DNA of 64,000 bases from Bombyx mori (Eukaryota; Arthropoda; Insecta; Lepidoptera; Bombycidae), in assembly GCF_030269925.1 (NCBI RefSeq), contig NC_085111.1, positions 7,990,142-8,054,141 of the forward strand, given 5' to 3'. Shown in pieces: positions 34,750-45,664 of the stretch. A program made the position numbers and the translations under genes. The stretch's first letter is position 1, and each line of letters starts with the position of its first letter. The notes below the pieces were generated by a model. That model did no database searches and was not told the origin of the DNA. It was given only the letters and a program-made list of their open reading frames with translations.

Positions 34750-37051
34750 TTACCCACGTGGTGCGCCCCGGTCATTCCCCAGGTGGGCACTGAAGCGCCT
34801 GAATAAGGCGCTACTGATGGAAGCCTCTACGGTGGCGGCGTGGGCGCCCATGCGTCCACATCCGGTTGAGGTCGAGGGCGAAGCGGGGTGGTTCCGGGAC
34901 ACGATGCGTCGCATCTGCGACGTATCGATGCCCCGGATCAGCCCTCGGTCTCCCAATCGCCAGGCGTACTGGTGGTCGCCCGAAATCGCGCAACTCCGCG
35001 TGGAGTGCGTTCGGGCGAGGCGCGAGTGCGCTAGGCATCGCCGCCGTCACCTGCCGCGTCGCAACGATCCGGTTGCGTTCGCGCTGGTGGAGGCCCGGCT
35101 GTACGGCGCATTTCGCGTCGCGCAGAGGGCTTTGCAGCTGGCCATCAGAAGAGCCAAGGATCAACACATGGAGGGTCTCTTGGAGACGCTCGATGGGGAT
35201 CCGTGGGGGCGACCCTATCATATGGTGCGCAATAAAATGCGCCCATGGGCCCCCCCAATCACGGAGCGTCTCCAGCCTCAGCAGCTGCGGGAAATCGTCT
35301 CGGCGCTGTTTCCGCAGGAGCGGGAGGGATTTGTCGCTCCCGCTATGGACCCCCCGTCAGAATACGACGGCGACGTCCCTGCTGAGGTGCCCCATATAAC
35401 GGGGGCGGAGCTCCATGTGGCAGTGCGTAAAATGTGCGCGAAGGACACTGCACCCGGCCCGGACGGCGTCCATGGCCGGGTTTGGGCCTTGGCTCTTGGT
35501 GCCCTGGGGGACCGACTCTTGAGGCTTTACAACTCCTGCCTCGAGTCGGGACGGTTTCCTTCATCGTGGAGGACGGGCAGACTCGTGCTGTTGAGAAAGG
35601 AGGGGCGCCCGGCGGATACTGCCGCTGGGTACCGTCCCATCGTGTTGCTGGATGAGGTGGGCAAGCTGCTGGAACGCATTCTGGCAGCCCGCATCATCCA
35701 GCATCTAGTCATGGTGGGACCCGATCTGTCGGCGGAGCAGTATGGCTTCCGAGAGGGCCGCTCAACGGTAGACGCGATCCTTCGCGTGCGGTCCCTCTCG
35801 GATGAGGCCGTCTCCGGGGGTGGGGTGGCTTTGGCGGTGTCACTCGATATCGCCAATGCGTTCAACACCCTGCCCTGGTCCGTGATAGGGGGGGCGCTGG
35901 AACGACACGGAGTGCCCCCCTACCTTCGCCGGCTGGTGGGTTCCTACTTGGAAGACAGATCGGTCACGTGTACCGGACACGGTGGGATCGTGCACCGGTT
36001 CCCGGTCGTGCGCGGTGTTCCACAGGGGTCGGTGCTCGGCCCTCTTTTGTGGAATATCGGGTATGACTGGGTGCTGAGGGGTGCCCTCCTCCCGGGCCTG
36101 AGTGTAATCTGTTACGCAGACGACACGTTGGTCGTGGCCCGGGGGGGGAGTTTTGCTGAGTCTGCCCGTCTTGCTACGGCTGGGGTGGCGCATGTCGTCG
36201 GCAAAATCAGGAGATTGGGCCTCGACGTGGCGCTCAGTAAATCCGAGGCCATGTGGTTCCACAGGCCCCGGAGAGTGCCACCTGTCGATGCCCATATCGT
36301 GGTTGGAGGCGTCCGTATCGGGGTCGGGGTGCAGTTGAAGTACCTCGGCCTCATTCTGGACAGTCGTTGGACCTTCCGTGCTCACTTTCAGAATCTGGTC
36401 CCTCGTTTGTTGGGGGTGGCCGGCGCGTTAAGCCGGCTCCTTCCCAATGTCGGGGGGCCTGACCAGGTGACGCGCCGTCTCTATACAGGGGTGGTGCGAT
36501 CAATGGCCCTATACGGGGCGCCCGTGTGGGGCCAGTCCCTGGCCGTGGGGGTAGCGAAGCTGCTGCAACGGCCGCAACGCACCATCGCGGTCAGGGTCAT
36601 CCGTGGTTATCGCACCATCTCTTTCGAGGCGGCGTGTGTACTGGCTGGGACGCCGCCTTGGGTCCTGGAGGCGGAGGCGCTCGCTGCTGACTATCAGTGG
36701 CGGGCTGACCTTCGTATCCGGGGCGTGGCACGTCCCAGCCCCAGTGTGGTCAGAGCGCGGAGGGCCCAATCTCGGCGGTCCGTGCTGGAGGCATGGTCCA
36801 GACGGCTGGCCGATCCTTCGGCTGGTCGTAGGACCGTCGAGGCGATTCGCCCGGTTCTTGTGAATTGGGTGAATCGTGACAGAGGACGCCTCACTTTCCG
36901 GCTCACGCAGGTGCTCACTGGGCATGGTTGCTTCGGTGAGTTCCTGCACCGGATCGGAGCCGAGCCGACGGCAGAGTGCCACCATTGTGGTTGCGGCTTG
37001 GACACGGCGGAGCATGGGAGGGGTGGCGCCGTGTCCTCGTCGCAAAAATAG
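34750..37051 (+). CDS. R1-clade LINE ORF2 protein, reverse transcriptase (partial)
   Basis: The open frame runs 34547-37051 (834 codons), but its first ~68 codons come from flanking DNA, so the element's own sequence begins at 34750. It is a reverse transcriptase used for target-primed reverse transcription. Visible motifs, numbered in the 834-residue frame: GYRPIVLLDEVGKLLER near 365-380; YGFREGRST near 400; SLDIANAFN with catalytic Asp at ~434; GVPQGSVLGP from ~490; YADD at 523-526 (36113-36124), the last two catalytic aspartates; SKSEAMWF and YLGLILDSRW after it. A C-terminal CHHC half of a zinc knuckle starts at C811. A 22-bp deletion at ~37014 shifts the frame there; the lost frame resumes to a stop at 37242. 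There are no stops before this, so the copy is young. Endonuclease and ORF1 are absent, so it cannot be autonomous. Confidence 0.9.
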
Positions 37052-37242
37052 GAAACGACTTGTCGTTGCCGAGTGTTGTGGCATCGATGCTCGGCGACGA
37101 CGAGTCGTGGAAGGCGATGCTCGACTTCTGCGAGTGCACCATCTCGCAGAAGGAGGCGGCGGGGCGCGTGAGAGACACGCAAGCCCGCCGCCGTCGAGCG
37201 GGGGCCAGGGAGGCGGATCTCGCCCAAGCCCTGGCCCTCTAA
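37015..37242 (+). pseudogene. Out-of-frame C-terminal remainder of the R1-clade ORF2
   Basis: After the 22-bp deletion the original frame continues as AWEGWRRVLVAKIGNDLSLP and ends ADLAQALAL-stop at 37240-37242. The same stretch is in frame in the copy at 12078-12818, which fixes the shift. The deleted bases in that copy are bounded by a 3-nt repeat (gca). Confidence 0.88.
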
Positions 37243-37703
37243 GTGTTTCGGGTCCCCTTCATATGTCGGTCTGGGGACAGGCGAAGGGGGCCTAAGAAGA
37301 CGACGTGCAAGCTGCTCTGCACGCGTTTTACGCAAGAGCATCCGGGTGATGGAAGGCCGGCTATCCTCGACCCACGCTGGTTCTGACCCAGCGGGGTATT
37401 CCGTAGGATAGACCATTGTAACCGGCGCCATCTAGGCGGGCTCCGGATAGCCTGCCGACCGAGAGGGCTGGTGGTCGTGGCGCCGACGACCGCCGGTCCG
37501 GCGTCCCGAGGGGGAGGGTGATGGGAGAGATGTGCTCCGCACTAAACGCTTCACTTTACCCCCTTTGCCTTTGCATGGGTTCTGTCCCATGCGAGGTTCG
37601 GACGCGGGTTGTTGAGCGACAGGAGGTTTTAGTCAGTTCGACTCCGACATGCCCCGCCTTCCATCCCCAGGGGAGGGCGGAAGTCCGGCGATTTCCTCCT
37701 GAA

Positions 37704-37704
<1 letters not shown>

Positions 37705-37787
<83 letters not shown>
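37705..37787 (+). repeat. Poly-A tail, 83 A
   Basis: Uninterrupted A run between 'gatttcctcctgaac' and the right target duplication. Poly-K and poly-F frames here are artefacts. Confidence 0.97.
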
Positions 37788-37789
<2 letters not shown>

Positions 37790-37800
37790 CCTCCAAGCCT
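37788..37800. repeat. Target-site duplication, right (cccctccaagcct)
   Basis: Pairs with 34737-34749. Confidence 0.92.
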
Positions 37801-38286
37801 GCCGTAAGGAACTTCGTTCCAAAAATAAACTAATAGACCCCCGCGCGTCGTGCTAAATAAAAAACGCAACGCATTCACAAGGTTTTATTACTTCAAACAA
37901 AAGTTTATAATTTCGTTGTCCTAATTCATCGCAGACCTGTGTGAACGTGTTCATATCGGAGGAATAGTTATTTAAACTTCAGCCGTTAATTAAGCCTCAA
38001 TAAGGCGTGTAACAAACCCTATGTAATCTCATTTCAAAACGGGATTAATAGACGTAAAATACGTCCACAAACGTATTTCGTTGCGTGGTTATTGACGGCG
38101 TGAAAGGGCGCGGTCGAATGACGAGGGTCATCACTTATAGACGCCTTTTTCGCATCCGCCACTAGCAAGCGAATATGATATGGGTCTAGTTCCCAATGTT
38201 GGGGTATCGTGTTTTGAGCTGCGCTCTCGTATTGTGATTTTTGTTTGACGTGACAGTTAGCGACACGGTTGTTTTCATGCCACTTG
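37801..38286. other. No recognised gene; right flank of R1 insertion
   Basis: Contains ggaacttcgttcc at 37808-37820 (see left flank). Remaining sequence is not identified. Confidence 0.4.
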
Positions 38287-38349
38287 AAACCGTAATGCCG
38301 AAATTTCTTCGCTCTAAAAGCGAGGGAAGAAATTTCGGCATTACGGTTT
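38287..38349. repeat. Perfect 24-bp hairpin
   Basis: 38287-38310 (starting aaaccgtaatgccgaaattt) is the exact reverse complement of 38326-38349. The 15-nt loop itself can pair (cgct/agcg). It could be a foldback transposon end or a palindromic duplication. A 114-codon minus frame across it is not a gene. Confidence 0.85.
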
Positions 38350-38787
38350 TTCGGGAATTCGTTGTTTGAAAGCGCCAAAATATCTGAAACTGATTAATTG
38401 TAAAAAAAGTCTTAAGAACCCGTTAAGTGTGTGTAATTTAATATTTAATTTCGGTTTTTTTTTATATGAAACTTGAAATGTATAATGCTAATGATGGGGT
38501 TCCATGTATAAGAGGTACTAGTTACGGATAGTCGACAAACTAATTCTCACCTACTTACTCTTCAAGGAGAATAAACAAATTGAATTGTGAAATTCTTTAG
38601 CATGATCTAGTCTTTTCCCATTGGGCTCTGAAGTCAATCTTTGGTATCTCCCTATGACGTCTACTTCTTAATTTCAAGTGGCTTAAGAGCATGCCCGGTT
38701 TGATACTCTCTTGCTTGTTTTGGTCGTGCGATTTTGCGAAAATGCGATTTTGTCAAAATGGCAGCAAGCTGTTACACTAATTCAATT
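38350..38787. other. No recognised gene
   Basis: AT-rich. 'gcgattttgcgaaaatgcgattttgtcaaaatg' near 38728-38760 is a short imperfect tandem repeat. Confidence 0.35.
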
Positions 38788-38880
38788 AACTAATGTTTCA
38801 AGGTGAGTGGTGGCATCCACGTTATGTCCGCTTAATATTAGCTAGGCCGGGAACTCGTCGCGAACTCATCTGAGATAGTA
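38788..38880 (+). repeat. Degenerate Bm1-type SINE tail
   Basis: 'tgtttcaaggtgagtggtgg', 'gcatccacgttatgtc' and 'gggaactcgtcgcgaactc' keep the tail order with deletions. Confidence 0.5.
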
Positions 38881-38904
38881 AAATTACAATACATAAAATT
38901 TAGC

Positions 38905-39010
38905 GGTAGGCAGCGGCTTGGCTCTTCCCCTGGCATTGCTGAAGTCCATGGGCGACGGTAACCACTCACCATCAGGTGGGCCGTGTGCTCGTCTGCCTAA
39001 AAGGGAAATA
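38905..39010 (+). mobile_element. LINE 3' end (jockey/CR1-type), truncated
   Basis: 'ggtaggcagcggcttggctc', 'ctgaagtccatgggcgacgg', 'caccatcaggtgggccgtg', then aaataaaaaaaaa: the family 3' UTR in sense orientation with an A tail. Confidence 0.85.
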
Positions 39011-41199
39011 AAAAAAAAACAAAAAAAATTGCCATACATGCCAATTTTTATCAACATTCATTAAGTATAAGAGAGAGATAAAATGTAAGTTTCGTTTTTT
39101 TTCAATCGACATAGGCAATAAGACGTTTTTCGCTATAAATTTTAAGATTTGGCTTGGATCTATTTTTAATAAAAATAGAGAAAACAATAGTTAGCAAGAC
39201 TTGTAGAATAATATGTATACTGTTATGAAGTCGCTAGCACAGCTTACGTTGTTTGATCAAGATTATTTCGTAATTCCTTGAATTTTGCTCTTAACTTGTC
39301 TCATCTGACCAAAACTTTCTCGTATTATTATTTGCAACAAAAATAACGAAACAAATTTTGTTAAAAACCAGTCTTCTGTTTACTAAATAAGGTTGAAACT
39401 CATTTAGAAAAGAAAGGTACTTCGGTACATATGACGCCGACTAACAACTTCACCACTAGCTCGTTTCCCACGCTAGGGATTAGTTTGATCTATGGATTCC
39501 TATATGTGTGAGCTGATAATTTAATCCTTATGTTAAAGGGCGTTAGACTGTGTAGACATAATTAATTGTACTTAACGAGGGAATCGTTCATGTGAGTTTG
39601 TTTGTATTGGATTTACGGTGATATTATTCAATCAAGAACATACAAAATGGTACAATCTTGGCAATTAGATAGATTACTATTTAATTTATGAAGTCAATTT
39701 ATGACACGTGTTTGGTATGTTCTCATTTGAACTGACTAGAATACTCGAGATTGCCATTCATTTAACGATCATCTTTGTTAAAATTTTCATTTAAAGCTTT
39801 CACTTTCATAGTTGCTGCAAAACAAACTATCAAGCAACGCAGGAAATATTGCAGACCCTATTTCGTAAATGCTTAATAAGTCTACGAGTTAACGATCGCG
39901 CATTAAAAATACACTGTATGCTTTATAATGATGCAGTCGCAATACGCTTTCCAACTAATATTGCATTTTTTTTTTATTTCGCCCCATATTGAAACAATCC
40001 CCGGTTGCAAAAAAGCCTTCAACTGCCGCTGGCAACGCTGTATGAAGCTCTCCCCTCGCCTCGTTAACCTCGCCCCGGCTTAGACAGACGTGAATTAAAC
40101 ACGTGCAAATACGTGACGACTCCCTTTGCACTAACAGGGCTACACTTTGCATGCACTACACAGAAAAATGAACCTCTTCGAGTTAAATGGAAATCTGAAA
40201 CTTTACCGTACCTGAAGTGAGTTTACATTTCAGACATTTTGAGTACGACAAGTGTACTTTTATGGTAGTCTTCTATATTAAGCGATGTAACTGTTAAAGA
40301 TTTCTTCGTTGTTTTTTGTTTTATTTCGTGTTAATCTACTTACTGCCTTTTCGCATCGGAGTGCTTTTGTTTTACAGACGTTTTTGCTTTACATCAGAGT
40401 TAAAAGATCCTAAGTGATATTATTTTGATTGCCTTGAAATCGGTAGATACGGGTATGGATGGTGTTTCGGCATCCTTGAGTTCACGTTTCCGTCATATCT
40501 GTCACGAAGTAGCCTTGCGTTTTATCCAGTTCCGGTTTTCAAAAACCATCAATGCATATACCAAACAAAATTGTATGTAGTCTAGACGTCTCGCATAAGT
40601 ACTTACAGATCTGAACTATTTCGCAAGTAATATATATTATTATAAGTATTAGTGTAATCTAAAAAACGGTTTGATTTGGAGACGTAAATCGTATTTTGAG
40701 TGAAACAAGTCCGGTTGTGACCGGCCGTCAAATTCACGTCGTGAGCACAGCAGCCGAACAAATTAAGACCGACGAAGTACTTATAACTTAATTAAATCAC
40801 TGACAGGGTTTTTTGTAATTTAATAACTCTTTGATTATTTTGTTAGAAATTAATCTTTTTTCGTGAGGCAGTTCTTTTTTGTTCGCCGAAGACGACGTTT
40901 TTAAAAACAAACATTTTCCTTAAATATTTCTTTGTAATATGAGTACATGCTTCAGTTGTTTGCGCAATTATTTATTTATGTTCACTGAAGTCGCCCGAGA
41001 AGTTGATCTTGCCACTAACGTAACTAATGAAAACAAAGCAGTTTTCCGTGGTGCATAATTAAGCTGCCTTTATCCTATGCCTTTATTTATGGTTTTCGGT
41101 TTTACAAACAACTTTGAGAATTGCCAACTCAGTGAGGGATCTTTTCAGTGAGTCGTGATTCGAGTGGTAGATTTGGCGAAGTAGTGGAAGCATTGCTCA
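39011..41199. other. No recognised gene
   Basis: About 2.2 kb. A GC-richer block at 39985-40150 carries a 65-codon minus frame without recognisable domain. It may be unique host DNA, but I cannot support a gene. Confidence 0.4.
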
Positions 41200-41340
41200 T
41201 ACTAGAGCCTGTGTTAGCAGACACTGAGAGGTTGAGCCCGCGAGCTCAGACAGACAGATCTACCAGATAGTGTGTAGCTGGAATAGCCGTAAAATAGACG
41301 TAAGCTACCTTAAGGTACTAGAGAATAGGTAGGTAAAAAG
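41200..41340 (+). repeat. Unnamed repeat Y, second copy
   Basis: 'cctgtgttagcagacactga', 'gaggttgagcccgcgagctc' and a short terminal 'aggtaggtaaaaag' parallel 34185-34292. Divergent. Confidence 0.35.
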
Positions 41341-41600
41341 AACATCCCGAGGTGTGGCCGCTATGCGATTGCCCCAGTACAGCTTGTGGCACCACGTTGT
41401 TAGTCAAAAATTGGTTTTGACGTGATAACGTCTTACAAATCGATGAACACCGCCTGCACGCACGAAAAAGTGTCACGTTCCGCCCGAGACTGAGCGTGCC
41501 AGCCAGAGCGCAAAACAAACAAGAGGCACGATCGGACCAAACGACAAATTTTTCAAAAAAAATTAATTTTCAATTAACTCCTTCTTTGTATTATACAAAA
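41341..41600. other. Unidentified moderately GC-rich block
   Basis: Includes 'tgacgtgataacgtcttac' and 'gcacgcacgaaaaagtgtca'. It has the look of an old transposon fragment but I cannot place it. Confidence 0.25.
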
Positions 41601-41664
41601 TAATGATAATTCTAAATAATGATAATTATAAGTAATAAATAATGATAATTATAAGTAATAATTT
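41601..41664. repeat. Short tandem repeat of ataatgataatt type
   Basis: Three near copies of a 'aaataatgataattataagt' unit. Confidence 0.7.
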
Positions 41665-42874
41665 TTTCTTTAATTTTTCCTAATGACGCTTTCACCTAAA
41701 GCTATCGTCCGTAAACTGACTTTACAGACAACCAATTTCTTGTTTAATATATTTACGTGAAGAGACTAATCTAACATAGATAGAAAATATAAGGTAGTAT
41801 GACGAAGAATAAGTCAGCATTTGTATCTCATGCTATACTCCGTACGGGCAGGGATAAGCACAAAGCGCGTCGTTGAGGTCTACAAAAAGACACGACCTCT
41901 GTATTCGTATGAAATAACCCAATTATGCCGGGGCTCAGATCTCGTACGTAGATACCAAATTTTTTCAAGCAAATTAGTACAAATCGCTAATTTACCGAAC
42001 GACTTCCAGAATGAAGGATTTATGTTCGAGCCTGCGAAATGACATAAATTTTTGTCATTACTAAGAGTCTTGTGTACTGCGCGGTCACTGGCAGGTATTG
42101 CACTGTTGCTGGCTTTATTCATATTTTAAACGTTATCGGGGACATGATATAAAAGATTCTAAACGTCAAACGTCCGGAAATTCTATGAATAAACCCTAAA
42201 GAAAATGACAAGTTTATCAGAAAAGCCAAATCGTTAAATACAGAGCTTCCACCATAGCTTAATGTTTTTACTGAATACTAATACTGGTTATATTAATAAC
42301 TCCTATCGTCGGCTGCATGAAATATGTACGTTCCGCAGTTATAAATATTTTTCCTTTTTTGAATAAAGTATATTATTTACCAATTTCACTACAAATTCAT
42401 AAGGTATTTTATTAGTCGTAAAACAGGAAAATTGAGTTCCTAGGCGGTAAATATGCAATACACTCGATGTTGATGACCAAAGTAGGTCAAATAACATCCC
42501 CTAGGTGCCCTGAGGCACTCCGGACATCAGATAATTTTATACTTCGTCCAATTGGTTTTGTAGTTTTACACAATATGATATTTTGTTTCATGCATATTAT
42601 TTATTTGCATACTTTTACTGATATCAAAAATTTGGTTGAACCTATGAAGTTGTTTTTTTACAATACTGGCGATTTAAATATTATGTATGGCTGGCAATAA
42701 ATTCTAATCAATTTTATTTTAAAGGATGAAATTTTATTTTCAATTTCAGTTATTTGGCTTATTGGTTCATATCTTGTTTTCATTCTATTCGTATCTTTTT
42801 TTATCACCATGGACTCGATTAAAATATGAATAAATCCATAATTATTCACAGTCGTGTTCCATGGCGGTAGCAAT
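41665..42874. other. No recognised gene; unexplained frames at 41821-42122
   Basis: Opposite-strand frames of 73 and 80 codons overlap at 41821-42122 in a GC-richer block. Neither has a domain I can name. It may be a transposon fragment. Confidence 0.3.
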
Positions 42875-43440
42875 GCCGCACAAACAGTTCACAATATTAA
42901 TGACGTGTACGGAGTGAATTTCTCAAACGAACGCTCTACTCGTTATTAGTTTGATCGCTTCCAACATGAAAATTTTCATCTAGAAATTGAACCCCGTAGT
43001 CGCCCGAAAACTAAAGCCAACAACGACCAATTAAAGACGATAGTGGAAGCTATAGATGATACTTAATTTACCGCTGAATTAGCAGCAGCTTTCAACGTTA
43101 GCATCAAAACAAATTTGGTTCATTTACCTCAAATTGTCAAGATAAAAGAACTTAAAAAGTGGGGGCCGCACGAATTGAACGATCACGAGCGACACGAATG
43201 CGTAAAAGTAAGTAACATTGCGTTGCTTAAAAACCACAAAAATGAAAGGATTTCGAATTGCATTGTCATTTGGGATAAAAAAAAATAGATCTAGGCAATA
43301 CTCCAAACAAAAACGTATCCCTAAAAAAGTCACGGTCACTATTTAGTGGCCTAGTGCCGCTATAATTCATGACAGCTTCAATTACCAAATGGCACCAGCA
43401 AAATTGCGGATTTTTTGCAATTTACCGTTGGGTGATTCCT
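42875..43440 (+). pseudogene. Second mariner transposase relic (Hsmar1/cecropia-like)
   Basis: Translation in shifting frames shows R.FDRFQHENFHLE-EPRSRP followed by LKTIVEAIDDT, TAELAAAFNVS, KKWGPHELNDHERHECVKVS, and LLKNH-NERI...VIWDKK. This is the N-terminal helix-turn-helix half plus the start of the catalytic domain of a mariner transposase. The WVPHEL-like motif points to the Hsmar1/cecropia group rather than the irritans group seen at 11.3 kb. Stops and deletions inactivate it. The C-terminal half is unrecognisable and no terminal inverted repeats were found. Confidence 0.75.
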
Positions 43441-44977
43441 ATTCTCTGTGTGGTGAGAATGGTTATAAGTCTGGACTCTTATGAGCACGTATAGCTATAG
43501 GCGCTGCGCATATTGGCCGCGAAGCCTATGTAATATAAAATTTAGAATTTGTGAGATCGTGATCTGGTATTGTGTGTGCGCTACCCCTTAGACATGTAAA
43601 AAGTAAATCAAATGTTTTTCAAACTAAAAAAATAGCTTTAGAAAAAATTTATTATTTACGATAGCGTAGGCCTTAGAGCAAGAAAACCGAGTACCTATAA
43701 ATATAATGAAATGACTACTTTAATGCAATACGTTTCGCGTTGCAAAAATAAATATTCGTTTCCTTAACTCGCTTCGAAGCGCTTAGTAAATCGTTTAGTA
43801 AACTTGTTTCTCTCACGGTATTCGAGTAACTTCGGGGAAGATTTATTTTCGCCCAAGTGTGTGTTCGCAGTTTGTTTTTATTACTTAACCATGAATGTTA
43901 CTGCTCGCTGAACCTTTAAGTGTAGCCAACATGCAAGATGCTCATAGCGTTATTGTCGAGCTGAACGATTGTCATTTCCTTTGTACAGGATGTTCTTTTT
44001 GGGATTCTAGTCACGAGCACTTATTAGAAATAATACAAATATACAAACTGGACTACTAACGACATCCAATTGTTCGTTGATGGACTACTAACAAATGACG
44101 TCACATTAATTAGGCAGCATTATACCGAAGTCGCAGTGAGTCGCGTGTAACGTAGAGTTTTGAGGAATCTTCTCACTGCTACTATTATTCCTGAATGCGA
44201 GCTCTTTAGCATATTTAACCTATTATGAGGTTAATGGGCAATGATGGCGCCCGCTCTTTCTCTCGCAGCGTACCTTAGTCCGGGCCTTAATTTTCCGCCG
44301 GTGCACAGTTAACGGTTCACGTCTCTCATACACTAGATTTTCGACTAAAACTCGTTCCATAGTAATTAATTTCTGTTAAATTATAACTCTTGAGTCATTG
44401 CGTGTTAACGGCTGAGCGAGCCATCAATGTGACCTAATTAGTCGCAATAAAGGAAAAAAAATTCGTCAAGGCATTTAACAGGTTGTGGTTTTTTTCTTCA
44501 TACACAAAATGTAGACGTCTAAATTGTTAACAATAAAACCATTTTTTTTATTCTAATAACGATGAATATTAGAAAGAAATATACATATATAAATATAATA
44601 TAAATTAAGTATTTCTAAGTCACTATTTTTCCATTGAATTTATCATAAACTTTTCGCACAACTTTCTTATCCTGAAATTAGTAGATTAACGCCAGTTTCC
44701 TAAAGTTTGGCTTTGATTAAAACCACAAGGCAGCATGACTTGGTTCGAGAACAGCTACATTGACGTAATAATTTTATGCCCGAAATTAAAGACATTATTG
44801 TGGTTGTGTTTTCGCGCCTATTACATCCTCGAATCTGTAATTAATAGACATAAATTCCATTCTATTCTTCGAGTAAAGTAGAATATTAACTAAATGGAAT
44901 CTATGGCAATAAGTATTGTTTTGTTTTTTCTTAATATTATGTTTTATCATCTTAGGCTTTTTTATTCTTATTAGGGA
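43441..44977. other. No recognised gene
   Basis: About 1.5 kb. A GC-richer patch at 44240-44330 is not identified. Confidence 0.4.
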
Positions 44978-45266
44978 CTAGCTTTTGCCCGCGACTTCGT
45001 CCGCGTTCAATAGTTACTGTGGCATAATGCTAAATTTTACCTTCGGCTTCATTTACGTAGTAAGAAAAAAAACCCGATTTTTACACATTCTTTATTGGTG
45101 CTCCATTTGTATTGGTCTTAGCCTGATGTTATATAGCATATAGCCTTCCTCAATAAATGAGCTATCTAACACGGAAATAACTTTTCAAATCGGACCAGCA
45201 ATTCCTGAGATTAGCGCGTTCAAACAAACAAACTCTTCAGCTTTATACGAGTAATGTTAGTATAGA
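44978..45266 (-). mobile_element. Helitron-type non-autonomous element, family D
   Basis: Minus strand begins 'tctatactaacattac' and ends 'gcggacgaagtcgcgggc' then aaaagctag before T. A GC hairpin (gcggac-gaa-gtcgc) stands ~10 nt from CTAG. It matches the left-edge copy at 1-282. Confidence 0.75.
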
Positions 45267-45289
45267 TTTATATATATATATATATATAT
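45267..45289. repeat. (TA)n microsatellite
   Basis: About ten TA units between the Helitron and the SINE tail. Confidence 0.9.
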
Positions 45290-45371
45290 TTTATTGCTTA
45301 GATAGTTGGACGAGCTCACAGCCCACTTGGTGTTAAGTGGTTACTGGAGCCCATAGACATCCATAACGTAA
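45290..45371 (-). repeat. Bm1-type SINE tail, short
   Basis: Only the last ~80 bp: 'ttattgcttagatagttgga' to 'agacatccataacgtaaa'. Confidence 0.85.
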
Positions 45372-45439
45372 AGTTTTATATGTGATAATAGTTACTTTAT
45401 TTCGCTTATTTGGGAAGTATGTTTTCGGGTAATTGTATT

Positions 45440-45556
45440 TTGTTTCCCCCTGTAGGCTGACGAGCATACGGCCTACTTAATGGTGACTGGTTAGCGTCAC
45501 TCATGGACGTCAGCAATGTCAGAAACAGAGCCAAGCCGCTGCCTACCGTTGAATGA
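45440..45556 (-). mobile_element. LINE 3' end (jockey/CR1-type), truncated
   Basis: Plus strand shows 'gtaggctgacgagcatacgg', 'atggtgactggttagcgtca' and 'gccaagccgctgcctaccgt': family 3' UTR inverted. Confidence 0.78.
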
Positions 45557-45664
45557 ACAGCTGTTTTATTATTATTTTCCTGCTAGCAAGCTCGCTCATG
45601 GCCTCCCTTCATAACAATTTCCTTCATTTCAAAATATTGAACTTTTTTTAAATTTTGAGTAAGA

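Larger units (their letters stand above)
34750..37787 (+). mobile_element. R1-clade non-LTR retrotransposon, 5'-truncated, long poly-A tail
   Basis: A 3.04-kb insertion bounded by 13-bp target-site duplications. It starts inside ORF2, upstream of the reverse transcriptase core. Coding ends at the true stop near 37242 (in the frame after a 22-bp deletion), then come ~460 bp of 3' UTR and 83 uninterrupted A residues (37705-37787). ORF1 and the apurinic endonuclease domain are missing. The three copies in this window have unrelated flanks and 12-13 bp duplications, so the lineage is not tied to rDNA or to telomeric TTAGG targets, unlike R1 itself or TRAS/SART. The GC-rich element stands out against AT-rich flanks. 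Confidence 0.93.

Noticed and set aside
34811..36385. Long minus-strand frames opposite the reverse transcriptase (34811-35221, 35840-36385 and others)
   Set aside because: GC-rich coding DNA produces open antisense frames by chance. They carry no domains and mirror the ORF2 codon pattern.
34750..37787. rDNA- or telomere-targeted R1/TRAS/SART copy
   Set aside because: Flanks show no 28S rDNA and no TTAGG repeats, and the target duplication is an ordinary 13-mer.
37518..37878. Frames with long poly-K or poly-F stretches
   Set aside because: They translate the A83 tail and 3' UTR of the R1-clade element.
38034..38378. 114-codon minus frame
   Set aside because: It spans the perfect hairpin, so part of the protein is set by the palindrome. 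No domain and AT-rich codon use.
41821..42122. Overlapping frames of 73 (+) and 80 (-) codons
   Set aside because: No start context, domain or splice sites. I suspect an unidentified transposon fragment but cannot support a call.
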